From positions 33,368 through 97,367 of the forward strand of contig NZ_JBEXCV010000013.1 in the NCBI RefSeq assembly GCF_040605455.1: a stretch of DNA of 64,000 nt, read 5' to 3'. Under the pieces are notes generated by a model, which was not told the DNA's origin, ran no database searches, and saw only the letters and a list, made by a program, of their open reading frames with translations. Each line of letters starts with the position of its first letter. Positions within the stretch are counted from its first letter, which is position 1. This document shows, one piece after another, positions 56,253-64,000 of this stretch. The position numbers and the translations under genes are program-made. This DNA comes from Embleya sp040605455 (GTDB lineage: Bacteria; Actinomycetota; Actinomycetes; Streptomycetales; Streptomycetaceae).

Positions 56253-57194
56253 CTACACCGTGTTCTCGCGCTCCACCGGAACCACTCGGCGCGGCAGCAC
56301 CCGGGCTCCGGGCACCGCGCCGAACGCGACCCGCGCGGCCCGGCAGGTGCCCGATCCGGTCAGTCGCTCGGCCACCACGTGCGCGGTCTCCCGGTCCGGC
56401 GCCAGGAACGCGCAGGTGGGCCCGGACCCGGACACCAGCGAGCCGACCGCCCCCGCGGCCATCCCCGCGGTCAACGTCGCGGCCAGCGCGGGCCGCAGCG
56501 ACAGAGCCGCCGGTTGCAGGTCGTTGACCAGGTTGGCGCCCAGCGCGTACGCGTCGCCGGCGCGCAGTGCCGCGATCAGCTCCTCGCGCGGCGCGGGCCG
56601 CCCGACCGCCTCGCCCGCCACCTCGCGCAGCCGGTCGCACTCGCCGTACACGGCCGGCGTGGAGAGCCCGCCGTCGGCCAGCGCGAACACCCAGTGGAAG
56701 CGCGCCGTGGTCGGCACCGAGGCCAGCCGCTCGCCGCGCCCGGTGCCGATCGCGGTACCGCCCAGGTCGGAGAACGGCACGTCGCTGCCCAACTCCGCGC
56801 CGAGTCGGCGCAGCATCTCGCGAGGCGTGTCGCCGCGCCACAGCGTGTCGCACGCGAGCAGTGTCGCCGCCGCGTCCGCGCTGCCGCCTGCCATGCCGCC
56901 CGCGACCGGGATGCCCTTGCGGATGTGAATCCGCACGTTCGGCTCGCGGCCGAGCCGGTCGGCGAGCAGGATGGCCGCGCGCGCGGCCAGATTGCTGTGG
57001 TCCAGCGGGACCTCGTCGATGCCCTCGCCCTCGCAGGCCAGACTCAGCCGGTCCGCGGGCGTGACGGTGACCTCGTCGTACAGGGAAACGGCGTGGAAGA
57101 CGCTGACCAGCTCGTGGAAGCCGTCCGGCCGCACCCCACCGACCGCGAGTTGCAGGTTGACCTTCGCGGGAACACTGACGGTGACGGAAGACAC
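56253..57194 (-). CDS. ispE: 4-diphosphocytidyl-2-C-methyl-D-erythritol kinase
   Basis: The 313-residue GHMP kinase acts in the MEP isoprenoid route. PAKVNLQLAVGG near 9-20, the ATP-binding PVAGGMAGGSADAAAT near 96-111 and the C-terminal VSGSGPTCAFL are diagnostic. GTG 57194 begins the family N-terminus. It is followed by ABC-F and preceded by rsmA on the same strand, as in other streptomycetes. The isoprene units are also needed for menaquinone. Confidence 0.95.
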   Translation of the reverse strand: MSSVTVSVPAKVNLQLAVGGVRPDGFHELVSVFHAVSLYDEVTVTPADRLSLACEGEGIDEVPLDHSNLAARAAILLADRLGREPNVRIHIRKGIPVAGGMAGGSADAAATLLACDTLWRGDTPREMLRRLGAELGSDVPFSDLGGTAIGTGRGERLASVPTTARFHWVFALADGGLSTPAVYGECDRLREVAGEAVGRPAPREELIAALRAGDAYALGANLVNDLQPAALSLRPALAATLTAGMAAGAVGSLVSGSGPTCAFLAPDRETAHVVAERLTGSGTCRAARVAFGAVPGARVLPRRVVPVERENTV

Positions 57195-57318
57195 GGCTCG
57201 TGGAACTCCTTCGTGGCCCTGCCGGGCCTCTTCGGACCGGTGCCGTGCGAACTCCTCGACACCGTCGCCGATGGTATCGACGGCGGCACCGTGCCCTCGG
57301 TAGCGGGGCTCGTTCGCC

Positions 57319-58218
57319 CTAGGGTGCGGCTTCGCCCGGCACCCTGCGCTCGGTCGAGTCGGGTCGGTGCTCGGCGATCCTGGCGAACGCCTCGACGCCC
57401 AGCGCCTCGCCGCGCGTGCGCGGATCGATCCCGGCCGCGCGCAGCGCCTGCTCGGCGCCGGCGGGGGAGCCCGCCCACCCCGCCAGGGCCGCCCGCAGTG
57501 TCTTGCGGCGCTGGGCGAACGCGGCGTCCACGACCGCGAACACCTCCTGGCGAGTCGCCGTGGTCTCGGGCGGCTCGCGGCGCACGAACGAGACCAGGCC
57601 CGAGTCGACGTTGGGCGCCGGCCAGAACACGTTGCGCCCGATCGCGCCCGCGCGCTTGACGTCGGCGTACCACGCGGCCTTGACCGAGGGCACGCCGTAC
57701 ACCTTGCCGCCGGGTGTCGCGGCGAGCCGGTCGGCCACCTCGGACTGCACCATCACCAGGAGCCGGTCCAGCGACGGGAAGGTCTGCAACATGTGCAGCA
57801 ACACCGGCACCGACACGTTGTACGGCAGGTTCGCCACCAGCGCGGTGGGCGCCGGGCCGGGCAACTCGGTCACCGTCATCGCGTCCGCGTGCACGAGCGC
57901 GAAGTCGGCGGCCCGCTCGGGCATCCGGGCGGCGATGGTGGTCGGCAGGTGCCGGGCGAGCACCGGGTCGATCTCGACCGCGACCACCCGCGCGGCGCTC
58001 TCCAGCAGGGCCAGGGTCAACGAGCCGAGTCCGGGGCCGATCTCGACGACGACGTCCTCGGGTCGCACACCTGCGGTGCGCACGATGCGCCGCACCGTGT
58101 TGGCGTCGATCACGAAGTTCTGGCCGAGCTGCTTGGTCGGGCGCACACCCAGGGCCTCGGCGAGCGCGCGGATGTCCGCGGCACCGAGCAGTCCCGGTCC
58201 CGCGGGAAGATCACTCAC
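57319..58218 (-). CDS. rsmA: 16S rRNA dimethyladenosine transferase (KsgA)
   Basis: The 299-residue enzyme dimethylates the two adjacent adenines in helix 45 of 16S rRNA. LGQNFVID, the SAM motif EIGPGLGSLTLALL, VAVEIDP, VHADAMTV and the catalytic NLPYNVS are visible. GTG 58218 overlaps the rpfB stop (GTGA). It is related in fold to the Erm gene at 581-1423 but has the KsgA-specific C-terminal helical domain. Confidence 0.95.
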   Translation of the reverse strand: MSDLPAGPGLLGAADIRALAEALGVRPTKQLGQNFVIDANTVRRIVRTAGVRPEDVVVEIGPGLGSLTLALLESAARVVAVEIDPVLARHLPTTIAARMPERAADFALVHADAMTVTELPGPAPTALVANLPYNVSVPVLLHMLQTFPSLDRLLVMVQSEVADRLAATPGGKVYGVPSVKAAWYADVKRAGAIGRNVFWPAPNVDSGLVSFVRREPPETTATRQEVFAVVDAAFAQRRKTLRAALAGWAGSPAGAEQALRAAGIDPRTRGEALGVEAFARIAEHRPDSTERRVPGEAAP

Positions 58219-59375
58219 GAGAAGAGCCTACTGCCGCACAGCGGCCACGGACTCGCCCCCCGTTGCACATACATGAGCTTTGCCCGATATGTCTGCTCGG
58301 AGGCAGGTGCCTGACTTGCCACCCCGTTGCCGCCCATCGACTGCCAGGTCTGCGCGTCGAACTGGTAGAGCCCGTGATAGGTCCCCGACGCGTCCACCAC
58401 GTTCGCCCGGCCACCCGACTCGCACTGCGCGAGCGCACCCCAGTTGAGCTGATCGGCCCCCGCCACCGAGTTCGGCATCTCCTTGGTGCCGACCTTGACG
58501 ATCTGGGTGACCGGTTCCTTGACCACCTTCTCGGAGATCTTGCGCGGCTCCTGCTTGACGCCGTTGATCGTCTCGTACGAGTAGGTGATCTGACGAAGCC
58601 CGACCACGCCCTTGGTGGCGACCTCCTCGGTCCCCTTGGACAGGGTCGGATCGTCCTGCTTCGTGGTCTTGAACGGGATCTTCTCGTCCTTGGTCACCGT
58701 GGCGCCGGTGACCCGCAGGATCGAGACGGTCTGGCCCTGCTGGGGGTAGGAATCAGTCGGCGTGTCCACCCGGTCCTGCGGCCCTATCGCAATCCCGGCC
58801 TGCTCCAGCGCGGCCTGCACGGTCGCCGCGTTGGTCCGCAGCGGCACCGTCTTGCCGTCGACGAGGAAGGTGATCGCCCGCTCGGTGCGCACGTCCAGGT
58901 TGAGCCCCTGCCGGCCGATCGGCAGGTCGCGGGAGACCGACAGGTACGCGCCGTCCGCCCGCACGCCGACCTGCTCCAGCGCCTCGGACACCGACTTCGC
59001 GGTCACCCAGATCTGCTGAGGTCGGCCGTCGACGGTCATCGTCAGCAGTCGGCCGTAGCGCACCGCGACGCGGTCGCCGTCCTCCAGGCCCGCCTTGCGC
59101 CCGGGCGCGACGATGTCGTGCTCGCCGACCTTGATCTCCTGGCGGCCGAGCAGCCCGGAGACGTCCGAGGCGAACGTGTGCACGGTGCGCTCCTCGCCGT
59201 CCACGACGAGCGTCACCGTCTTGTCGTACGCGACGAAGGCCGTGGTGCCGCCGACCAGGACGGCGACCACGAGGGCCTGCGGAACGAGAGTGCGCAGAGA
59301 GGGTCCGGGGCGACTGCCGCCCCTGCCCGCCCGGGCGGTGTTGCGCCTGCGGGCGGAGCCGGCGGAACGACTCAA
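58215..59375 (-). CDS. rpfB: Resuscitation-promoting factor RpfB
   Basis: The 386-residue protein has one N-terminal membrane or signal helix (LVPQALVVAVLVGGTTAFVAY), three DUF348 repeats (about 50-215, each with a VTLVVDG or similar strand), a G5 domain (about 230-300) and a transglycosylase-like Rpf domain with the catalytic Glu in CESGGR and YQFDAQTWQSMGG. It cleaves peptidoglycan to wake dormant spores or cells. TTG 59375 is chosen: AGGAG lies 6 bases ahead and the frame further upstream is low-complexity. It overlaps rsmA. Confidence 0.9.
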   Translation of the reverse strand: MSRSAGSARRRNTARAGRGGSRPGPSLRTLVPQALVVAVLVGGTTAFVAYDKTVTLVVDGEERTVHTFASDVSGLLGRQEIKVGEHDIVAPGRKAGLEDGDRVAVRYGRLLTMTVDGRPQQIWVTAKSVSEALEQVGVRADGAYLSVSRDLPIGRQGLNLDVRTERAITFLVDGKTVPLRTNAATVQAALEQAGIAIGPQDRVDTPTDSYPQQGQTVSILRVTGATVTKDEKIPFKTTKQDDPTLSKGTEEVATKGVVGLRQITYSYETINGVKQEPRKISEKVVKEPVTQIVKVGTKEMPNSVAGADQLNWGALAQCESGGRANVVDASGTYHGLYQFDAQTWQSMGGNGVASQAPASEQTYRAKLMYVQRGASPWPLCGSRLFS

Positions 59376-59531
59376 CGGTGCTCCTGGGGGAATCCGAGGG
59401 GACTGGTCCGGGTGTGACCCGGGAGGGCCGGGGCGCTGTTCCCCCCGACGAGCATCGGACTGTACACGGGAGCGGAGCGGGCACCGCCCGTCCCCCGGTC
59501 GTCCGGGTGAGGGGCGGCAACGGCGAGGCAA

Positions 59532-60428
59532 CTACGCGGGGGCGAAGGTGCGTTCGGCGTTGGCTGCGAGCGCGCCGGCCAACTCGTCCTCGGTCACACC
59601 CTTGACCTCGGCCATCGCCCGCACGGTGATCGGCACCAGGTAGGGCGCGTTCGGCCGGCCGCGGAACGGCACCGGGGTCAGGAACGGCGCGTCGGTCTCG
59701 ACCAGGATCAGGTCGATCGGCGCGACCGCGAGCGCGTCCCGCAGCGGCTGTGCGCTCGGGTAGGTCACGTTGCCCGCGAAGGACATCACGTAGCCCAGCT
59801 CGGCGCACGTCTTCGCCAGCTCGGCGTCACCCGAGAAGCAGTGGAAGACCACCCGTTCCGGTGCGCCCTCCTCGGCCAGGATCCGCAACACGTCCGCATG
59901 CGCCTCGCGGTCGTGGATCACCAGCGGCTTGCGGTGCCGCTTGGCGATCTCGATGTGCCGGCGGAAGGACTCCTGCTGGTCGGCCACACCCTCGTCGCCC
60001 GTGCGGAAGTAGTCCAGACCCGTCTCGCCGATCCCGCGCACGTGCGCCAACGCGGCCAAGCGGTCGATCTCGGCGAGCGCCGCGTCCAGCGCGGCGGCAC
60101 CGCCCGGCGCGCGGCGCTGCCCCGACCAGCCGTCCGGGTCGCCGAGCACGATCCGGGGCGCCTCGTTCGGATGCAACGCCACCGTCGCGTGCACCCGCTC
60201 GTGCGCGGCGGCCGTTTCGGCCGCCCACACCGAGGACGGCACGTCGATGCCCACCTGGACCAGCGTGTCCACGCCGACCTCGGCGGCGGCCGACAACGCG
60301 TCGGCCACACTCGCCTCCTGGAGGTCCAGGTGCGTATGGGCGTCCCAGACGGGCACCCGCAGCGGCTCGGGCGCGGGCGGCGGGGTGGTGTCCCGGGCCC
60401 CGCCGTCCCGACGCTTGCGCTTGCTCAA
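59532..60428 (-). CDS. tatD: TatD-family metal-dependent DNase
   Basis: The 298-residue TIM-barrel hydrolase shows DAHTHLD near 29-35, the GIGETGLDYF strand, VIHDREAH and the ETDAPFLTPVPFRG motif typical of TatD. TatD enzymes are 3'-5' nucleases or deoxyribonucleases. The reading starts with TTG 60428, 3 bases past the metG stop, and no strong ribosome site is seen, so it depends on translational coupling to metG. Confidence 0.9.
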   Translation of the reverse strand: MSKRKRRDGGARDTTPPPAPEPLRVPVWDAHTHLDLQEASVADALSAAAEVGVDTLVQVGIDVPSSVWAAETAAAHERVHATVALHPNEAPRIVLGDPDGWSGQRRAPGGAAALDAALAEIDRLAALAHVRGIGETGLDYFRTGDEGVADQQESFRRHIEIAKRHRKPLVIHDREAHADVLRILAEEGAPERVVFHCFSGDAELAKTCAELGYVMSFAGNVTYPSAQPLRDALAVAPIDLILVETDAPFLTPVPFRGRPNAPYLVPITVRAMAEVKGVTEDELAGALAANAERTFAPA

Positions 60429-60431
60429 GGC

Positions 60432-62048
60432 TCAGAAATCCTTTTTCTCTTCGAGGCGCGGGAACAGGATCGCGCCCTTGGTGATCGTCGCCCCTGCGGG
60501 CAGTTGCCCCCAGCGGCCCGCGTCCTGCACGTGCTGCGCGGCCAGCGGGCCCAGGTGCGGCTCGGCGCCGAGCGAGTCCCACAACTTCTCCGCGGTCGCC
60601 GGCATCACCGGGTTGAGCAGCACGGCGAGCGCACGCAGCGACTCGGCCGAGGTGTACAGGATCGTGGCCAGCCGGGCCCGGCCCTCGGGGCTGTCGTCCT
60701 TGGCCACCTTCCACGGCTCCTGCTCCGTGATGTAGCCGTTGACCAGCTTCACGTAGCCGAACACCGCATCCAGACCGGCCTGGAAGTCGAGCAGCCGGAC
60801 CCGGTCGTCGGCGACCGACACGGCCTCGATCAGCGCGCTGTGCAGCGCGCCCTCGGCGTCCCCGTCGGCGGTGGAGGCGGGCAGCGCGCCGTCGAAGTAC
60901 TTGCCGACCATGGCCGCCACACGCGAGGCCAGGTTGCCGAAGTCGTTGGCCAGCTCCGAGGTGTACCGCGCGGAGAAGTCCTCCCACGAGAAGGACCCGT
61001 CCTGGCCGAACTGGATCGCGCGCAGGAAGTAGTAGCGATAGGCGTCCACACCGAAGTGGTCGGTGAGCTGCTGCGGCGAGATGCCGGTCAGGTTCGACTT
61101 GCTCATCTTCTCGCCGCCGACCATCAGCCAGCCGTTCGCGAACACCCGGCCGGGCACCGGCAGGCTGTTGGCCATCAGCATCGCGGGCCAGATCACCGCG
61201 TGGAACCGCAGGATGTCCTTGCCGACCAGATGCACGTCCGCCGGGAAGGTGCCCTTGAACTTCGCCTCGTCCGCGCCGTAGCCGACCGCGGTGGCGTAGT
61301 TGAGCAGCGCGTCGATCCACACGTAGATGACGTGCTTGGGGTCCCACGGGACCGGGATGCCCCAGTCGAAGGTGGACCGCGAGATGGACAGGTCCTGCAG
61401 GCCCTGCCGAACGAACTGGAGGACCTCGTTGCGCGCCGAGGCGGGCTGGATGAAGTCCGGGTCGGCCTCGTAGAACTCGAGCAGCCGGGGGCCGTACGCG
61501 GAGAGCTTGAAGAAGTAGTTCTCCTCCTTGAGCATCTCCACCGGGCGCTTGTGGATCGGGCACAACTTCTGCCCGTCGTCGCCGTCGAGCAGATCGCCCG
61601 GCGCCTTGTACTCCTCGCACGCCACGCAGTACGGGCCCTCGTAGCCGCCCTTGTAGATCTCGCCCTTGTCGTACAGATCCTGGACGAACTCCTGGACCCG
61701 GTCGGTGTGCCGCTTCTCGGTGGTGCGGATGAAGTCGTCGTTGGCGATCTCGAGGTGCTCCCAGAGGGGCTTCCACGCCTGTGTCACCAGCTTGTCGCAC
61801 CACTCCTGGGGAGTGACGCCGTTCGCCTCGGCCGTGCGCATGATCTTCTGACCGTGCTCGTCCGTGCCGGTGAGGAACCACACCTTCTCACCGCGCTGGC
61901 GGTGCCAACGGGTGAGCACGTCGCCTGCGACGGTCGTATAGGCGTGGCCCAGGTGCGGGGCGTCATTTACGTAGTAAATGGGCGTTGTGACATAGAACGC
62001 CTTCTCGCGCTCGCCCGCAGTGATGTCAGTGGTTCCAGTGGCCGCCAT
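60432..62048 (-). CDS. metG: Methionyl-tRNA synthetase
   Basis: The 538-residue class I synthetase has the HIGH motif as HLGH at 32-35 and KMSKS at 314-318. A single zinc knuckle is seen with Cys141, Cys144, Cys163 and His166. The anticodon-binding helical domain fills the end; no C-terminal tRNA-binding appendix is present. ATG 62048 starts the family N-terminus. tatD is coupled downstream. Confidence 0.95.
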   Translation of the reverse strand: MAATGTTDITAGEREKAFYVTTPIYYVNDAPHLGHAYTTVAGDVLTRWHRQRGEKVWFLTGTDEHGQKIMRTAEANGVTPQEWCDKLVTQAWKPLWEHLEIANDDFIRTTEKRHTDRVQEFVQDLYDKGEIYKGGYEGPYCVACEEYKAPGDLLDGDDGQKLCPIHKRPVEMLKEENYFFKLSAYGPRLLEFYEADPDFIQPASARNEVLQFVRQGLQDLSISRSTFDWGIPVPWDPKHVIYVWIDALLNYATAVGYGADEAKFKGTFPADVHLVGKDILRFHAVIWPAMLMANSLPVPGRVFANGWLMVGGEKMSKSNLTGISPQQLTDHFGVDAYRYYFLRAIQFGQDGSFSWEDFSARYTSELANDFGNLASRVAAMVGKYFDGALPASTADGDAEGALHSALIEAVSVADDRVRLLDFQAGLDAVFGYVKLVNGYITEQEPWKVAKDDSPEGRARLATILYTSAESLRALAVLLNPVMPATAEKLWDSLGAEPHLGPLAAQHVQDAGRWGQLPAGATITKGAILFPRLEEKKDF

Positions 62049-62076
62049 ACCCGGAATCCTACGGCCGGCGCGACGG

Positions 62077-62108
62077 CGCCCGCCCCCGAGTATCGGCGGG
62101 GGCGGGCG
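62077..62108 (-). terminator. Terminator hairpin of the zinc-ribbon gene
   Basis: CGCCCGCCCCCG 62077-62088 pairs perfectly with CGGGGGCGGGCG 62097-62108, 8-base loop. It lies between the zinc-ribbon stop (62136) and the metG start. Confidence 0.8.
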
Positions 62109-62135
62109 GGGACGGGCGGGCGGCCCGGAGCGGGC

Positions 62136-62510
62136 TCAGGCGGAGCGGTGCAGCGACGGCAGGTGCCACCGCGAGGCCCCGCGCGGAGCGGGCACCTCGG
62201 CCGGCTTGTCGGCCTTCGCGACCTTGACCGGCTTGACCGTCCCGACGGCCTTGACCGGCCTGGCCGTCGAGGTGCCGGTCGCCGAGGCGACCCGGCCGGC
62301 CGGGAGTATGCGCAGGCGGGTGCCGTCGCAGTGCTCGCAGGCGGGCTTGGTGAACGGGGACGGGACCAGCGCCCCCTCCGAGTAGTACCGGCAAAGTCGC
62401 AATCCGTGCAGATCGGTCGCGTGGTGGATCTCGTAGTCGCGCTCCCAGCCTCGACCACACGACATACAGACGAAGGCGTAGGACTCGTGCACCACCGTCG
62501 GGTTCTCCAT
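62136..62510 (-). CDS. Zinc-ribbon protein, function unknown
   Basis: The 124-residue protein has a CMSC pair near residue 15 and a CEHC pair near residue 58, forming one zinc ribbon with EIHHATDLHG and Pro/Lys-rich sequence after it. The last 50 residues are a basic, low-complexity tail. GAGGAGG lies ahead of ATG 62510. Similar proteins are common in streptomycetes without known role. Confidence 0.75.
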   Translation of the reverse strand: MENPTVVHESYAFVCMSCGRGWERDYEIHHATDLHGLRLCRYYSEGALVPSPFTKPACEHCDGTRLRILPAGRVASATGTSTARPVKAVGTVKPVKVAKADKPAEVPAPRGASRWHLPSLHRSA

Positions 62511-62845
62511 GACGACCTCCTCACACGGGCGCGCCCACCGACTCGTTCAGGGGGCTTCCCGTGACCGGTATCCATGGAATGCCCGAACGAGGTCTTCCGT
62601 ATCGGCACATACGGTTCCTTGACGGGCGCCAACACGGAATATGGCGAACCCGAAAGACTCATCACCCAATCGAGTGCTGTGCCGTACCTACCCGTTGCGT
62701 GCACTTGACCGTCCACCCCGAGCCGATCCGAACGGATCCCGGCCCGACCCCGACCCGACCCCGACTCGACCGGGCACGCTGCGTCGCACCACGCGTACGC
62801 AACGTGCCGACACTTCGCGATCCGTTGTCGATCGATCGCCGCGGG
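62511..62845. other. Region between zinc-ribbon gene and rsmI
   Basis: No gene is supported in these 335 bases. The right part has CCCGACCC/CCCGACTC repeats. It should carry the zinc-ribbon promoter on the minus strand. Confidence 0.4.
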
Positions 62846-63712
62846 TCAGCTTTTCTTCGCCGCGACCACCGCGTCGAAGACCACCCGCTTGGGCACGCCG
62901 ACCTCCGCGGCCACCGCCGCGATGGCCTCCTTGCGGGACTGCCCGGCGGCCTCGCGCCCGGCCACCCGCTCGACCAGTTCGGCCGGGCCGATCTTCGAGG
63001 GGTCGGCGGGCGGCGCGCCGGCAACCACGACGGTGATCTCGCCGCGCACTCCCGGCTTCGCCCACTCGGCGAGGTCGGCCAGCGTGTCCCGGCGAACCTC
63101 CTCGTAGGTCTTGGTGAGCTCGCGACACACCGCGCCGCGACGGTCGGCGCCCAGCGCCTCGGCCATCGCGACGAGCGACTCGGCGAGCCGGTGCGGCGCC
63201 TCGAAGAAGACCATCGTGCGCGGCTCGGCGGCCAGCTCGGTCAGCCGCCGACCGCGCTCGCCCGCCTTGCGCGGCAGGAAGCCCTCGAAGCAGAACCGGT
63301 CCACCGGCAGGCCGGACAACGCGAGCGCGGTGAGCACCGCCGAGGGCCCCGGTACGGCGGTCACCCGGATGTCCTCGGCCACCGCCGCCTCGACCAGCCG
63401 GTAGCCCGGGTCGGACACCGACGGCATGCCGGCGTCGGTGACCAGCAGCACCCGCTTGCCCTCGCGCAGCGCCTGGACCAGCTCCGGCGTGCGCGCGGCC
63501 TCGTTGCCCTCGAAGTACGACACGACGCGCCCGGGCACCTCCACGCCGAGCGCGCCGGCCAGTCTGCGCAGCCTGCGGGTGTCCTCGGCGGCCACCACCT
63601 GGGCCGCGCCGAGTTCGACGGCGAGCCGCGCGGGCGCGTCGCTCACGTCACCGATGGGGGTGCCGGCCAGTACGAGTACGCCGCCCTGAGTGCTCTGCTG
63701 TTCGTGTTCCAC
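62846..63712 (-). CDS. rsmI: 16S rRNA (cytidine-2'-O)-methyltransferase
   Basis: The 288-residue tetrapyrrole-methylase-like enzyme methylates C1402 of 16S rRNA. LAGTPIGDVSDAPARL, VAAEDTRRLRRL, VSDPGYRLV and the VPGPSAVLTALALSG loop identify RsmI. GTG 63712 with GGGAGG ahead. It is divergent from the gene at 63772. Confidence 0.94.
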   Translation of the reverse strand: MEHEQQSTQGGVLVLAGTPIGDVSDAPARLAVELGAAQVVAAEDTRRLRRLAGALGVEVPGRVVSYFEGNEAARTPELVQALREGKRVLLVTDAGMPSVSDPGYRLVEAAVAEDIRVTAVPGPSAVLTALALSGLPVDRFCFEGFLPRKAGERGRRLTELAAEPRTMVFFEAPHRLAESLVAMAEALGADRRGAVCRELTKTYEEVRRDTLADLAEWAKPGVRGEITVVVAGAPPADPSKIGPAELVERVAGREAAGQSRKEAIAAVAAEVGVPKRVVFDAVVAAKKS

Positions 63713-63771
63713 TGCGCCATCCTCCCCTTTGACGCGCCCCGGTTGGCCCGCGCGTCAATACGATGCACGGG

Positions 63772-64000
63772 TGACGAGTGACGTGGCGACCGATCAGCCG
63801 ACCCGAAAGCAGCCCCCGGAGGGTGATGCGGAGTCCCCCGGCAACACCGGGGCCGCCCGTCCGGAGCCGCGCGGATGGGCCTGGTCACTGGCCCGATTCG
63901 GATACCGGGACCGGCCGCCGACGTCGCTGCGCGAGCGGTTGGTGCCCTCGTACACCGACAACAGCGCGTACACCGGCGGTGGCTGGTTGCCGTGCCTCCT
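63772..64000 (+). CDS. N-terminus of a protein, possibly a protein O-mannosyltransferase (cut by window edge)
   Basis: GTG 63772 opens a frame that reaches the window end; 76 residues are visible. They are acidic and disordered at first, then WSLARFGYRDRPPTSLRERL. In my recollection the streptomycete dolichyl-phosphate-mannose protein mannosyltransferase gene lies here, divergent from rsmI, and starts with such a leader. The part seen is too short to prove it. Confidence 0.5.

Noticed and set aside
59376..59531. A riboswitch ahead of rpfB
   Set aside because: rpf genes of streptomycetes can be behind a cyclic-di-AMP riboswitch, but this gap is only 156 bases and I saw no matching conserved elements.
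61963..62048. T-box or attenuator ahead of metG
   Set aside because: Only 87 bases separate metG from the upstream gene, filled by that gene's terminator hairpin; no T-box elements seen.

Overview
The window is about 64 kb of very GC-rich DNA from a streptomycete-type actinomycete (Streptomycetaceae: Streptomyces or a close relative). The evidence is the marker genes: a tRNA-Leu with UAA anticodon (bldA), a chaplin, a SARP/AfsR-type regulator, the futalosine menaquinone pathway (mqnA, mqnC, a candidate mqnX), an ESX-associated Gly-rich protein, a resuscitation-promoting factor, and frequent GTG/TTG starts with GGAGG-type ribosome sites. From memory, the order ndh-ppx-DUF501-ftsB-like-eno and ispE-rsmA-rpfB-tatD-metG-rsmI matches conserved streptomycete chromosome core.

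Layout. 1-16.6 kb is mainly regulators with small enzymes: an Erm-type 23S rRNA methyltransferase behind what looks like a leaderless leader-peptide attenuator, two cupins divergent from a MarR regulator, a MerR regulator whose 5' end runs into a 32-bp minisatellite, an HxlR regulator divergent from a thiolase/SDR pair, a PucR-type regulator divergent from a secreted SGNH esterase, a SARP-ATPase regulator, a PadR/membrane-protein pair divergent from an ECF sigma factor with a membrane partner. 16.6-24 kb is a purine deaminase followed by the menaquinone genes (menJ, menG, mqnX, mqnC, mqnA, all on the minus strand) with two unannotated-looking small proteins embedded between them. 24-36.5 kb holds envelope and small conserved proteins, a chaplin, an XRE-cupin regulator with a three-half-site operator, cystathionine beta-synthase, an SGNH hydrolase, a thiolase and a Bax-inhibitor-like protein. 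36.8-43.8 kb carries bldA, an ABC ATPase without its permease, ndh with a distant Rex operator, and the ppx/DUF501/ftsB-like/eno group.

44.0-49.5 kb is the one clearly accessory stretch: an SseB-like gene, two overlapping unknown genes with a sharp fall in GC, fragments of an RHS-repeat protein and of two transposases, tandem helix-turn-helix paralogues and a degraded XRE/DUF397 pair. I read it as a decayed polymorphic-toxin or mobile locus. 49.5-64 kb returns to core: a PNPOx-like protein, a soluble NDP-sugar dehydratase, an ESX-like pair, an ABC-F ATPase, ispE, rsmA, rpfB, tatD, metG, rsmI, and the start of a further gene at the right edge.

The most interesting items are the compact erm leader (peptide with an Arg-Thr-Arg motif plus competing hairpins that can hide the ribosome site), the small proteins inside the menaquinone cluster, the perfect Rex site far upstream of ndh, and the broken toxin island. 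No CRISPR array, rRNA gene or riboswitch was recognised.
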